DNA of 64,000 nt from Prostheceraeus crozeri. Lineage: Eukaryota > Platyhelminthes > Polycladida > Euryleptidae. The notes under the pieces are model-generated. The model made no database searches and had not been told where the DNA came from. It saw only the letters and a list, made by a program, of their open reading frames with translations. A program made the position numbers and the translations under genes. The stretch is taken from the NCBI GenBank assembly GCA_907163375.1, contig CAJQUW010002137.1:310001-374000 (forward strand). Reading direction: 5' to 3'. Within the stretch, counting starts at the first letter, position 1; the number at the start of each line of letters is the position of its first letter. Positions 1-12,536 of the stretch are shown here, piece after piece.

Positions 1-1130
1 TCGGTGAAAAATAAAATTACCTACTCAAATCGTGCAAAGATATCCATCTTTTGCTATCTCCTCGATCAACATGCCCTCGCCTTCGGGCTCGTGCATAGAT
101 ATGTTGACCTCGAAGAAAGCAACAAAGATGGATAGGCCTATTTTGCACTAGTTGCGTAAATAACTATTATATTTCACAGGATCGTCAGAATCTATGACCA
201 TCCAAATTTTATTGTGCGTAATTGAGCCATGGTACAATGTGGAAAAAGGAAAGCAACAATGCATCTCGTAATGATGATATCTCTATTTATGCATGTGAAT
301 GACATTTTTGAAATCTCAATCAGCGTATATCTACATGTGCATTCATAGCATTGCTGCCCGCTTTTTTCCTACATTGCTGCCCAGTCCATTTGAATTACGC
401 ACAATAGTATTAACATAGTTTTTTTCGGGCAACAATGTAGGATATTTTCAGGCGCTTCAAATGTCCTACATTGTCTACTTATATTTCTAAATCTATGGTA
501 CAATAATATGGGAATAATTGCAGTTTGTCCGTTGCTGCCTGCTGTCGGCAGGCAGCAATGGCATTACCCTGCCGTCATTTTTCAATACTTATAGCATAGA
601 ATTTAATCCTAATATCATATACTTCTAAATTGCAGAAGAATGTTCTGTTACAGGAAGTCTATGGACAGATACAGATGTATATAAGCAGACAATGGAAATT
701 CCACATGAGATTTCTCGGTAAGTAATGAACAAATCTCTGATCTGTACATTACTTGCCTTGAAATCTCATATGGTATTCCTACATTGTTGCCCTGTTAATC
801 CATGTTGATGTTATAGGCCAATTGATGCCAAATATCCATCTCTATTTGTTATGGAATTGTAGATATCAGAAGTATTTCTTGACATATCAATGTAGAATTT
901 GCGATTTTAGAGGATGAAAAACTTTCTATGTGTAAATGCATACCAATGAAGGAGTTCAATAAAACTGTTTATTGCACTCCTTGAAATTGATGCAGTCTTT
1001 GGAAAGCATAAACCTTGTTATGGAAGCAATAATCATAGAGATTATTGCATTATGAAATATAAACTCAATTGAACGGCATTGATAGAGATAAAAATGTGCA
1101 GCACATATCATCATTTGATATGTAAAGGTT
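1..1130. repeat. Chain of short hairpins, no gene seen
   Basis: Several inverted repeats follow one another: imperfect arms of about 31 bp at roughly 48-76 and 106-136; perfect 11-bp arms at 432-442 and 464-474; TTGCTGCCTGC at 532-542 with its complement at 548-558; about 33-bp imperfect arms at 693-726 and 747-779; 15-bp arms at 949-963 and 968-982; and 9-bp perfect arms at 1026-1034 and 1040-1048. The word CATTGCTGCC or close variants recurs at 350-560 and near 780. This looks like decayed foldback or MITE material. No coding region was recognised. Confidence 0.5.
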
Positions 1131-1885
1131 ATATCATGGCTAAATCTAGTTTAGCAGGTCTCAACAAGGGCAATTGCATGTAAACATCCCGAGTGCGAAG
1201 CCCGAGGGGATTTTTAACATAGGATTTTTAACATAAAGACATCCAATTAGTTATCTGCAGCTTCACGTAGTCTCATTAGCATACCACGTAAAAATGCGCT
1301 TTTTTGTAGCAGTATTTCTATGCAGTAGGAGGATTGTAGTATACATTAAGATCAGAGTCTCGTCATTACGTAGCCCACAGTTCAGCAAGAGGAGCAACAG
1401 CAGGGTACGCAGTATTCACCATGAGTTTGTATTCACTACATGATTCCAAAGTTCGACGGTCGCGGATTTGAGATTTCGTAGCCTAAGATGATTTATCAAG
1501 CACATGAATTATCTAATTTCCGTTACTTTTTCCACATTCTTTCTCAGCATCAAGAAATACATCGGTTATTTTATTATGTGGCCGTGATATTCAAAAGGTT
1601 TCATTTTAATGATATATAAATTCAAAGAATGAATTGCATTCATCAATGGAATTGAATGATGTTCTCCTGATTGGATTATGCTGAGTGCTCAAGATATTTC
1701 TTCTCTAATTCGCTGTGACTAAGATAGCAGATGAAAGGAATTAATTCTAACTAAAACTATGCAACAAAATATCAACTTGATTATCAATTCACCTAATTGC
1801 ACATTTAGGTGCACCCCGGCCCGAGAACCGGTGCGAGCAAAATGGGAGATGCATCAGAGTGGAGATGCTTTCAGTGTGGCTGAGG

Positions 1886-2563
1886 CCTAATCCGTTTGAT
1901 AACAGTAACTGAAATTTCGCACAATTTTGCGTGCTTCCTGTTGAACTGGCTGCTCATTGTTCGATTGCTATGGTATCATGTCAGCAGATTGCTCCATTTC
2001 ATTTGCGTTACATGGTCCAGTGCTTCCTTCATAGTCAAACAGAAGACGAGACAACCCACAGAATTAGATTGTTTAATCGTATCACTTTGCTAGAAGTGCA
2101 AACTGATTCAAACAGATGACACATGCAGGAACTTAATAAGTGGGCAAAAAGAAATTTTTAATACCTTACAGAGATAGGAAAAATAGTCGTGCTTCACTTG
2201 CGGATTGCTCTGAATTCCTTCAATATGCTCCGATCGCCACGACTCCTTCTGATTCGAACAATTCAGATCATTGCGCAAAAGTTTTCTCGATAATGTTGCG
2301 ACCTCCGATCATTTTAAAAAAAGTTAGCAGGCGCATGAAAAAACGTTCACAAACTTCTCTGTAGAGCTTGACATCGACCGTGTCTCTTTGCTGTGTGATC
2401 CGGTTGATAACAGTCACTGAAACTTCGCACAATTTGGCGTCTTTAATGTTGGACTGGTTGCATATTGTTCGATTGCCATGATATTATGTCAGCAGATTGT
2501 GTCATTTCATCAACGGTACATGTTCCAATGTTTCCCTTCTAGTCAAACAGAAGAAGAGACGAC
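1886..2563. repeat. Pair of ~170-bp diverged direct repeats
   Basis: Segments 1886-2056 and 2396-2563 align over their length, sharing for example TTGATAACAGT and GTCAAACAGAAGA. They lie in direct orientation about 340 bp apart, with the 2139-2300 repeat between them. Divergence is high, so this is an old duplication or a decayed element. No terminal structure was found. Confidence 0.6.
2139..2300 (+). repeat. Dispersed repeat copy 1 (partner at 61.8 kb)
   Basis: The segment starting with a GTGGGCAAAAAG word and ACCTTACAGAGATAGGAAA matches 61791-61950 in the same orientation at roughly three quarters identity by eye. Both copies are followed further on by a TCTAATTCTGTG word, so the shared unit may reach about 450 bp. 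The family is unknown. Confidence 0.6.
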
Positions 2564-3121
2564 CGGTCTAATTCTGTGCATCGAACACTATGAATGTATT
2601 GTCTGGTTGAAATTCACAAAAGTCTCGGCAATACGTTTTCCTGTTTGAAACAACTTTGTCTAGTTTCCGATTTCATGGCTAATCGATGTTCACTTGTGAA
2701 TTTATTAAGTCTATAAAAGTCTATCAAAACTATCAGTTTACATGATCTGATACATGTTTCTATATATAACAGATAGTAATTTGCTTTCAAAATGCTTCGA
2801 CAATTTAACACAACACAAGCAATAGCGATGGCATGCTCTGTGTAATTTCTAGCTTTATAAAATCGTCATATCTTTTAAATTACTACGTGGATGGAATAAC
2901 GAAATTTATGACAGTAACGGAACTCGTCTCTTCCATGTTGATTTCAAATGAAATCCTGCAGGCTAGACATCATTGTTTACATTGATTACATGCAAATACA
3001 AGGAGATTCCACTACCGTTATTTTGCGGAATCTTGCTTATTCAACGGTAAATGAGAAATACCACTGTTACGGTGCACCGGTATTCTGTTGCTTTACTGCA
3101 AGGGTGGACAACCTTTTCATA

Positions 3122-3470
3122 AATGGCCGGCCAGGTCGCGTCGGGGCAAGTCTTGGCGGCCAGCAAGAATCATTGCGCAGATGGGAAGTCGTCTTCTTGC
3201 GCGTGCCACTTGGTCTTGGCGGCCATCAAGATCTGCAGCGACGCACAGGTGACCAAATTGTCGCGGCGACCAGTAAAATGCATCGCAGCCTATGATAGAG
3301 CCCGCACTTGGCGACCTTCCCGCGACAAATAGATGATAAACTCCTACAACCTCTTCCTCATTCTTTTTTTCCTCAACAGATGGCGTCGATTGGCCGCTGT
3401 CGCAGCCGCTTTTATGGTCGAACATTCTTTTGGCCGCGGCGGCCATGGTCGCGCGACCTGGCCGCTTAGT
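3122..3470. repeat. GC-rich inverted-repeat island
   Basis: About 350 bp of sequence much richer in G and C than its surroundings. GGCCAGGTCGCG near its left edge is repeated in inverted orientation (CGCGACCTGGCC) near its right edge. TGGCGGCC and GTCGC words recur inside. It resembles a non-autonomous DNA transposon with short terminal inverted repeats, but I found no target duplication. The long open frames here on both strands look like by-products of GC content. Confidence 0.4.
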
Positions 3471-3711
3471 GCGCGCACGCCCTAATGCGAAGGCTGAAAT
3501 TTCTTCATAGAACCAGCTGTGACTTGATGGCTTCAACAATGACAGCAAGCAGACCTCACGCCATGCACGTCTTGCCCTAATTTGCTCCCTTTTTGCGGTT
3601 CCCAACAGTGGCTGCAGCTCAACCGTTTCATAACCATCCGGTAGCCTATCTCAGGCACCTCACTCAGGTTGACTCACAACGAATAGACAAAAATAGTCTG
3701 TGAATGAACGT

Positions 3712-4690
3712 CTAAGGCAGCTGTCACACAGAATAAGGCGTCTTCCATCTTCCATTCGGGATTTCCTTTTAATTGCATGTAGAAAAGAATACAACCTATC
3801 ACACAGAAAAGTCATAAGGCGTCGTCCATCGGACATTAGGCATGAAATTGTGCTGCTGATGAAGTTCATTTCCATAAAGCGTCATCCGTGAGACTGTTCT
3901 TAAGATAGAACAACGTGAAGTGACGTCTGAGGGAAGGTTTAGGAAGCTGTCATTTGCGAAGAGAGGCAATCAGAAAACAGCCTTTGTTCACAATTGCTGT
4001 CTATTCCTTGATGCTTCGCTCCGTTGCCAGTTATGCCTACCCTGCATGGTGTAGTGTATCTAAATGTAGATTTGAAAAATTGTTGACCCTCTAGAACGGC
4101 GGATTTTCAAACTGTTTTCCATTTGAGGCAGATAAACATTCTCGGACTTTTGCAAGGGATTGGCCAGTCGGCTTGCTGTTAAGGCTCTGGATCCGTTGCA
4201 CTTACTCGTATTACATGTCAGCTATGAATGCAATTCATCGAAATATTCCCTTCGCCAAGGTCAAAACGAAAAAGCGACGCTTCCAAGACTCATTTGTGAG
4301 ATTTGCATGATTCTTAGTGACCTTTGTTCTTATTGTATGACCACACCATTATGTTTTGATCATCTTTCAATTGTCTTAACACTTCTGAATTTCTATTTGA
4401 AGTGCTGAATAAAGCAACGATTATTATCATTATTATTATTATTTATGTCGAACTAGGATGAGGATCAAGACTGCATGTCATTGATACCGAAATGTCATAG
4501 CAACGGTAAATAGTAAAAATAGCGCTGACTGTATCGGAAATGGATTTCCAGAGTGTGACTGCGGTAGATGGAAGACGGAAGATGGAAGCCGGATGAAAAT
4601 CGTCTCATCACGTCTTATGAAGAATGTGCAAAGAGGCGAGTGACATATGGAAGATGGAAGACGCCTTATTCTGTGTGACAGTGGCCTTAG
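3712..4690. mobile_element. Non-autonomous TIR element carrying a LINE tail
   Basis: The left end 3712-3753 and the right end 4649-4690 are inverted copies of about 42 bp with few mismatches; the core is TGTCACACAGAATAAGGCGT. Subterminal copies of the same words occur near 3803-3830 and 4565-4590. Total length is 979 bp. No convincing target duplication was found, so the superfamily is undecided. A LINE 3' end lies inside. Confidence 0.6.
3960..4442 (+). mobile_element. 5'-truncated CR1-like LINE 3' end
   Basis: Broken plus-strand reading frames give fragments such as ASYAYPAWC and the C-terminal KHSRTFARDWP, which resemble the end of a CR1-like reverse transcriptase. The copy ends in AATAAAGCAACG and an (ATT)n tail at about 4423-4442, as expected for LINE 3' ends. 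Several frame breaks make it non-functional. It lies inside the 3712-4690 inverted-repeat element. Confidence 0.6.
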
Positions 4691-4759
4691 GCGACGTGCA
4701 CCATTGATTGGATTGACAATATTCGAAAGTTTTGCGTTCGCAGATGGATTTCAATGTCG

Positions 4760-5060
4760 ACATCTAAAGCTACGTTCACACATGAGAGAAGAACCTGAGA
4801 GTTGACCTCAAATCAAACCTGAGACTGAGACCAACCCGTTCACATTTGAGAGACAGATCTCAGGTGCCCCTCATTTTCTTGAGCCTCTCCTTCACTGACC
4901 TATCGACGCTGAGACTCGCTGAGACATGACCTGAGATCTGCTGAGACCTAGGTTTCAGACCTGTTCACACTACCGACATCAGGTCGCAGATAAATTGAAA
5001 AATGTTTCTATTAATACCCTTTTGTTGCGTTAACTCTCAGGTTCCGTTCAGGCTATGTGA
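4760..5060. repeat. GAGAC/CTGAG-rich repeat, left copy
   Basis: Dense repeats of TGAGACC, CTGAGA and GTTCACAC(T/A) variants, as seen in subterminal regions of some DNA transposons. A similar block lies at 7905-8175. The two may be the ends of one old element of about 3.4 kb, but no clean terminal inverted repeat could be defined. Confidence 0.4.
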
Positions 5061-5247
5061 GAGCTTGCTGAGACTCATGATTCATTTTGTCATAAATCGT
5101 CATGAAGAATAGACGTATGGGCAAGCCGCTGAAAGCCTATAGGTATTCGTAAAATACTCCACGTAAACAGGTCATCAACTCGTTTACGTAGGTTGTGTAA
5201 TACACTGCTATTTTAACATAATGAGTAATTTTGATAATTTTTACTTA

Positions 5248-5752
5248 CCGTAAATACCCGCGTATAGGACGCATTTTTTTCTTAAGAAGTTGACCTAAAA
5301 ACCCAGGAGCGTCTTATCCATGGATACTTTTATTATAAAAATTATGCATTTATCATAAAATCAAAAATTTATCATAAAAATTTCAAACTTACAATATTTA
5401 TCAATATGAGAAATGCACTGTTGTTTTCTGACGCACAGAACTTGATTTTGGATTACGCGCAATGCTGATGATCAATGTCGATTCGAACAATAAACCCATC
5501 CCTTCCACGATAGTCTACATAGGCTAGACAGACATCTGCTGACTGACAGGATGAGTGAGTCAGCAATCAGCATACACGACGATCATAGCGATTGAATGGA
5601 GTTCACCTTGATTGACTTATGGTCACCGTTTTTATAAAAATCAATGGAAATTTAGGACTAAAATTAGGATGCGTCCTATACACAGGCACACAGTTTTTTT
5701 CATCGTTTTTAGGGTCAAATATCCACTGCGTCCTATACGCGGGTATTTACGG
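5248..5752. mobile_element. TA-flanked MITE (Tc1/mariner/pogo-like)
   Basis: A 505-bp element flanked by TA on both sides (5246-5247 and 5753-5754). Its ends are perfect inverted repeats of about 26 bp beginning CCGTAAATACCCGCGTATAG. No transposase frame is present. TA duplication and size fit a non-autonomous Tc1/mariner or pogo-type element. The perfect repeats suggest moderate youth. Confidence 0.8.
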
Positions 5753-5759
5753 TAATTGA

Positions 5760-7900
5760 TTTCCTTTGAACTTAAATCTCAAATTATTTTTGAAGGCCTA
5801 CTCATTTAGATTGGTTCTTTTGTCAAATTATTTCAGTTCAAGTATGAAATGCTCATGAAAGTCATGAATACTCGTCATGTATTTCTTTTCCCTAGGCTCT
5901 ATGCCTCCTTCAAAATGTTCATCAATAGTAGGTAGTCTACCACAAAAATAGCCTAAATTTTACATAGTCTAGAAGTTCTTCTAACTTCCCTCTCTCGGGC
6001 GAATTCAGATCAGCTCTGTCATATCACTTTCTAACAACCTCTTTCAATAATCTTTCAACCTCTTTTCTCTAATTGTACTAATTTTGAAATGTCTTCGTCG
6101 TATATATATTTGCTCTCTCTATATTTGTCTTTGTATGTGCCTAAGATTTATGATTTCCATTTACTTTGCAAATATACAAGCATTTCTCTCTTTCTCTCAT
6201 GAACTAAACAAATCTCATGTTTTTAATTTTCTACTTGGGGCCATGTACCTAGATGGTGAAATGACTCATCCTCTTCCTTCAAACTTTGATGAAAAAAGCT
6301 CTCGATTGAAGAGCTTATAAAATATACCTAAATAGTAATCAGTTTCTAATGGTTTGCAAGGTTGGACCTTGGGTTTTGGGTCATCCTTGGGTAAGTGATA
6401 CAAAACATGTTTTTTTCTATACAAAACTTGAGTCTGCTGCACTATTAATGCTGCATATACGACCTACACAAATCAAGTTATAAAATTGATATTTTGATGT
6501 GAGGCGTGATAAGATCATGAAGTTCTGATTTTTTAATCAAAGTTTCACTCAATTCACAGAATATTTCAAAAATCAAATACTAGTGATGATTGGATGTTTC
6601 ATTTTGGGTTTGACAATTCCGCGCATTGAACAATCGTACATATTGTATTTGCTGTAAGCTTACATGTATTTTACTGCATTTGTGCATATTGAATATTTCT
6701 GTATTTCATATATTTTACATGGATATCTTCGCACTTATCTTCACACCCTTAAACTTTCTGCAATAGCCGACATTTATCAAAAAATGAATTAATTCCAACT
6801 TTGAATTCTAAATATGTTTAACCATGCACTGACTACGCAGCTGCCATTTATTAAGTCTGTTTATATTTCTGAGTGATAAAATGAGAACAATTGCTTTGTT
6901 ATGAGCAATGTGCAATTCAATTATAATTAAATCAAAAATCTTCAATTAGTCAGTATATCAGTGTAGGTTAGAATAAAGGAAAGCTTTATAGTGTAATGCA
7001 CGTACTTAGCCTACTAATGACAGCTATTGCAATAAAAAATCGTTTCACACTGACACCACACTTCTCATGGACACAATAGGAATTTTGGCCTATAGGAGAA
7101 TCCTTATGGCAACACAAAATACAAACAATGTACTTCGCTTACTTGATTCTACTCAATTATTGAAACTTGGGTTTTGGGTTTTGACCCAAATTTAGGGTAT
7201 ACCCAATACAAGTTTTTTCCCAATCTTTAGTTTCGGCCTACTTTTGTATTTTCCTTTGTAACTGATTTAACCGAGTATTGCTGGAATATTTTACTGAGTT
7301 ATAAAACTCAGTATACCGAGTTAAACTTAACTTGGTTAATTTGCGGCAAACTCGGTTAAATGAGTTTCTTGAAAAACTGAATTGACATCACTGGTTTCAT
7401 TCGGCATGCATGTGGGAATGAACTAACCGAGGAAATCCTATTTAAAAGATTCCTGCTTGTTGAAATTTTATGCGCGTCGTGATTCAACGCATTGACATTA
7501 AGTTGACTATTGCGGATCTTTACGAACATGTAGATGCAAGTCCGCTGTTTTTCATGTTTTTTCTACTACTGACTATTTAGTGTTCCTCTTTTGGTAGTAA
7601 AAAAACATGGCCACCATGATATAGCTCAAACTAATTTCATCAATCAAGTTAAAGTAGCCTGTACTTATTGTGCACTCATTATGTTTCTGCCTGATTCATC
7701 ATAAATTCAGATTTCTGAAAGAAGCAAACATGACAATATTTACAAGTATAATTAATATCGTAAATGTCATCAAATGAATCACTAGTTTAGACTGAATTGA
7801 CTTGTGCAACCAACAGAAACGCATGAGCACAAAGTAATATTCCGCGTATATGTGTACAAAATAAATGAGCGTCGAATACACAATTCAGTTGGATGTTGAT
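5760..7900. other. Gene-free AT-rich stretch
   Basis: No gene was recognised. A short direct repeat of about 50 bp (CTTGGGTTTTGGGT core) occurs near 6371 and again near 7167. Several ACTCGGTTAA variants cluster at 7270-7370. These are probably edges of decayed repeats. Confidence 0.35.
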
Positions 7901-7904
7901 AACA

Positions 7905-8175
7905 GGGAAGTCTCAGAAAAGTTGAAACGTGTACAACTTTTGCTGAGACATGGTCGTTGTCTCAGTTGAAGGTCTCAGGGTTGTTCACACTTGAGACAAG
8001 GATCGTGGAGTTTGTCTCACAGGCTTCTGTCAGAAACTTGAGAGAAGCTTGTCTCAGGACCGTTCACACTATCTCTCAGCAAACGTGGTGAGCCTCCCCC
8101 TGGTCGCCCCGCACAAACGACAACGGATGAAGCTAGTGGGTCGCAGGCATGTCTCAGTACTGTTCAGACTACGTG
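7905..8175. repeat. GAGAC/CTGAG-rich repeat, right copy
   Basis: Contains TTGTCTCA, GTCTCAG and GTTCACACT words in the same style as 4760-5060. A short open frame just downstream was not recognised. Confidence 0.4.
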
Positions 8176-8419
8176 GAGTTAGTCTCTCGAAGCTCTTTCT
8201 GTGCTCAAACGAAAGGAAGTGTCGTGTTTCATCACCTCCGGAAAAAGAGATAAAACACTTTGAAGGTGCATCTGGATTACAAAACTTAAAGAAGGCAGTT
8301 CTCCAGTTCTCGAGGAACGGTCTTCGTATTTGATTTTGCACCAATGTGCATATACAAGAGATGAACCAGACGATCTTCTTCAGTGAAGGGCTGACCACAG
8401 TGGCCAATTGCTGTTCCTG

Positions 8420-8570
8420 TCAAGTCTGACAAATCAGCCCTCAACCATTCCTTCAAGTGCTGCCGAGGGAGAGCGAAGCTTCAGTGCATGCATTGAAATG
8501 CGTTCTCTTTCTTCGGTTTTGAGACAAAACACATTGTTCACCCTCGGGTTAATTTTGACAAAAAAAGTTA
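8420..8570 (+). pseudogene. Possible hAT transposase C-terminal fragment
   Basis: A plus-strand frame reads PSSAAEGERSFSACIEMRS, which resembles the hAT dimerisation motif (S-S-x-x-E-R-x-F-S). No element ends were located around it, and the frame beyond it is not recognisable. It is a decayed fragment at most. Confidence 0.4.
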
Positions 8571-9606
8571 AAAAACTTAAAAATTGTACAGATACACTGC
8601 CCCGATGTTTCGGGTGTCACATTCTTCCTCTGGGGCATAACCGGCCAGCACAGCGTTGCATTAAATACAAACTTTGTACGATCGAACACTCATCTAACTA
8701 CTAATTCATTCTTGCGATTAATGTTCGGAGCAAGTCTGTGAATAAGATTGGCTTCAGACACACGAGTCCTCAGGGGATTTTTCTGTTGATCAATAATATC
8801 GATTCTAAAAGTGTCAATACTCTCACTGATGTCGTAATCCGACAGCACAGAACTCGAAGCATCTACTTGACGAATGCTACAATCCCCGAGCTGTCCTGCT
8901 GTTGCGTCCCCTGTATTGCATTCATGAATCCCATCAGTCATTTTACATGAAACAACACCCGGTAGATGAACCTAATGTCGCACTGTGCATGCATCAGTAG
9001 TTTTCCTTTTCAATGCAGTTATTTGCTTGTACAGTTGTAGTCAAATTATGACTTGATTCTCAAATACATGCACATTCAACATACATTTTTCGGAACTAAT
9101 TACGTCCTTCAAAATAAATCGTCGGTAATTAGACTTGTGTGCTAAGTAAGTTTTTCAAGTAAGCATATTTCGATTACTTTGCAATTAAGATAATTGCCGG
9201 AATTGCGATGTTCACTTTTTCAACATTTCCTTTTCTGGTAGGATGTGCAAAGGTCAATCACTACTGCTCCCCGGAATACAGACCACGTTTGTAACTTTGA
9301 CATAGAACTGCGACCTTTTTATTTCCCCCACATAAGTTCGTTCGCCTCACATCTCCACCACGATTCAAACTGAAGATCCAGTGCTTAGATATCGAGAATT
9401 GTGGCATCTAGGAGACTGCATTACGATTTCAATGGTATCTCCTTTAAGGTTTAAATTGATTTAAAGATTTAAACTGTGGCTTCTTGAAGAATGTTCTTGT
9501 CTCATTTTCCGAGAGCAAATTAATAGTACTAGTTTTCTGATTTACATTTTCCGATCAGCAATTAGACGGGAGAAAGTAAGGTAATTTAGAATACGTGCCA
9601 ACGAAC

Positions 9607-9760
9607 AGTGCTGACCGCAAAGTAATTGCAATTACATCTCAATTACATGGCTAAAAATGTAATTGATTACAATTACAAATTACTCGTCAGAAATGTAATT
9701 CATTACAATTCCTAATTACAGTAATTTTAATTGCAATTACAATTACAATACAAGTCTGAT
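9607..9760. repeat. hAT-like terminal region, TAATTACA-rich
   Basis: A CAGTGCTGACCGCAAAGTAA start is followed by a dense run of AATTACAATTAC repeats. This pattern is common at one end of hAT elements. The matching other end was not found, so it is a fragment. Confidence 0.4.
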
Positions 9761-12536
9761 GCCGACAAATATAAGTAGTGCGAAGTAAACATGACATATA
9801 GTAAACGTATGAATATCATGTTATTGGAACTACATGTGCTCCATTCAGTAGGTTATTCAACCGAGGAAAGTGATGCAAAATTATGAAATAAAGACAGGAA
9901 ACATTTGATGCTCTTTCTAGTTGTTAAAACATTCACAAAGTAAAGTCTAGTGGAAGAAATTTTGTACATAAATAAAGAAGATTTCTTTCAGGAATAAATG
10001 ATCACAGATTGCTTAAATAGATAGACAAGCAGACTTGTAAATAGGCGTGAATTTTCATGCCCGATCCAGGATGCCTATTCAAAACATCTCGTGCCGTTAT
10101 TAATACATTAGCGATGTATATTATTCATTTACGATTGATTATTTCTTGATATCTATTTTGTACATTTGCAATCTTGATGAATTTCAGTTCTAATTTCGTC
10201 ATAAGCTGGGAATGATCTGCATTGTTATATTCATTGTATATTTATTTAAAGGAAAACTAATTCAAATTTTTTCGATGCAAGAAAACTTTTAGCGACAACA
10301 GTAAAACACGCTTAATCATGTGCTATCGACATATATCTCTAAATTTAGTAAACAATAACGTCTATAATTTTGAGACTCCTAAAATTTTGCCTTCAAGCAT
10401 AAGAGAAGCATTCGAATTCCATAATTTACTCGTATATGCGGTTGTAAATGGTGATAACTTTAAAGTAGCGCTCGTCTATAAAAGTACCTTTGCGACCATA
10501 ACCTGCTGCAACCGCGCATATTATTTTCTCCGGTGATTTTCTTCATGAATATAGAAATGTTCCTATTATATATCATGATGAATCATAATAATGATAGGCA
10601 TTTATTCAAGCACTGTAGACAGCTGTGGCTGATTCCAAGTTAATATTGCAAACCTGAATACATTCGGTTAAAAAATAATACTTGAATTTTGTTCACATCT
10701 TTTTCTTGAGTCTATTTCACACATTTCTGATGTTTTCTTCGTTTCTGAATGACTTGAATATGATAAATACTTTGACAATGAAGTTGCAGGTTTTTGATGT
10801 TAAGAAAGAATCAATATTTTAGATGATCTTTTGAGTACAAAACCTCCAAGGTATTAAATTAGTCTCATGTCGCATTTCTGTGTGTATATGTTATGCGTCA
10901 CTTGGATAGACATATTCAAGATAGTTAAGAGAGTTTGCGAGATACATGCGCAGATTGCAGAGCCGCACAGCTATCCAGCCATCTACCTTAAGGGCAGCCG
11001 ATCAAATCATACTTTTGATTCGCATGAATCGCGAGGATGTGTGTGAGAGAATCCAAGTGGGATGTGTATTCACACCATCCTTAACACAAAGTGACTGCAT
11101 CAAGGTATTTGCCGTTGTCATGGATGGCTAGCTGTTCTATTTTCATTCTTCACAAGTATAAAGGAAATGAATTTTTAGACCCAGCCCGGCCCATGCCCAC
11201 CTCCGATCAAAAATGACATGCACAAGCTCAGCCCTGTCCACTTTCAAGTCTGGAAACAAAAAGACATATTCCAAAAGTTAGTTCTAGTAAAAGCATAAGA
11301 AAAAACTGTTGACCTTAGCAATACGCTTCGACTTATGGAAAATTATTCTTTCTTAGAGTGATTAAGAACAGCAGAATGCCGATTGCCACAATTGATTGTT
11401 TTCTTAGTCAATGTGTAGCAGCTCAACTGTGGCGTCAGGCGACATAAAAAATACTTCTGATTTTGTTTCTTTAGCAGAGTTGTAACACATTGTGGAAAGT
11501 AAAGTTGTGGGTGAACTTGGTCTTTGTCACAGAGCTGTGCAATTTGAGTTGTGTGATCAGGCTCAAGCCGGTATACTAACTTTGAATAGCCAAAATGCTC
11601 TCCAAACCTTAATCCCATTATTTGTATACTGAAGAGCTTCCCATTGAGTTACTATGTGTTCACCACAATTATGGAGTTATAAAGAAGTTGAAAACAATAT
11701 ATTGCTGCTATTTTGAAGCGATCAATGCGTCCTGGAGATTATCTATCTTGTCATAAACATTGCAGAGTACCAGCTCGTCCGGGCGCATAGGTAATAATTG
11801 TCCCCAGACTTGAACAATTCAAGCACAATTCCATAATGATAAATACAATTATTGAATGCTAATCAGATCACTTTAAGGATGTGCAAATCCAATTGATATC
11901 AGTGGCTATGATCAGTGGTTTCAAATGCAACACATGACGTGATCCATAAAAACATTGCAGCGTGATGGGAGCACATTGAAACTACATCCGGTGAATTAGC
12001 GCAAGAAGGTAACGATTGTTTCAAATAATTTTTTATTGATGAAAAAATCCGCCACGCGTGCACTAGGTGATGCCAAGGCTTCTCTCAATAAATGCTCTTG
12101 CTATGTATGTACTATTGCCTAAACTGAAATTGCACTAAAATCATGACAAAGCCTCATGACTTTTTTTTGTTTGACTATCAAAAATGATTATTGGAAATTT
12201 TGATCCCAAAACTAGAAACAAGCGACCCAAATCTGAATAGCAGAACACTTGTCAGATTTGAATATCAGATACTCAAAATGAAATTGCACTTTTGCATTCT
12301 TTTCAATTCACTAAAAGCAGCTGTACAATAACAACCTGCTACCAAAAATTTGGCGCCCTGCAATCTTAATAATTACCAGTCACACGACAAAGCCAGAATA
12401 GATAAGCTCAGGGCACCCTGCTGTGCAGGCTTTTACTTTGTTCAGTCATTTCAGCAGATGTTATAATCCCACAGACCTGAGCTTATTCACACCCTCTCAG
12501 ACCTGAGGGGGTTCATTGGATCCTCTTTACGACCCC
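9761..12536. other. Gene-free stretch
   Basis: AT-rich sequence without a recognised gene or complete element. Short open frames of 60-90 codons exist on both strands but show no family pattern and no supporting splice structure. Confidence 0.35.

Noticed and set aside
3117-3605. A 162-codon minus-strand open frame.
   Set aside because: It overlaps the GC-rich inverted-repeat island, where stops are rare in all frames; the amino-acid text is arginine/alanine-rich and matches no family.
8069-8407. A 112-codon minus-strand open frame near a possible hAT fragment.
   Set aside because: No motif recognised on this strand, and the overlapping plus-strand text is also weak.
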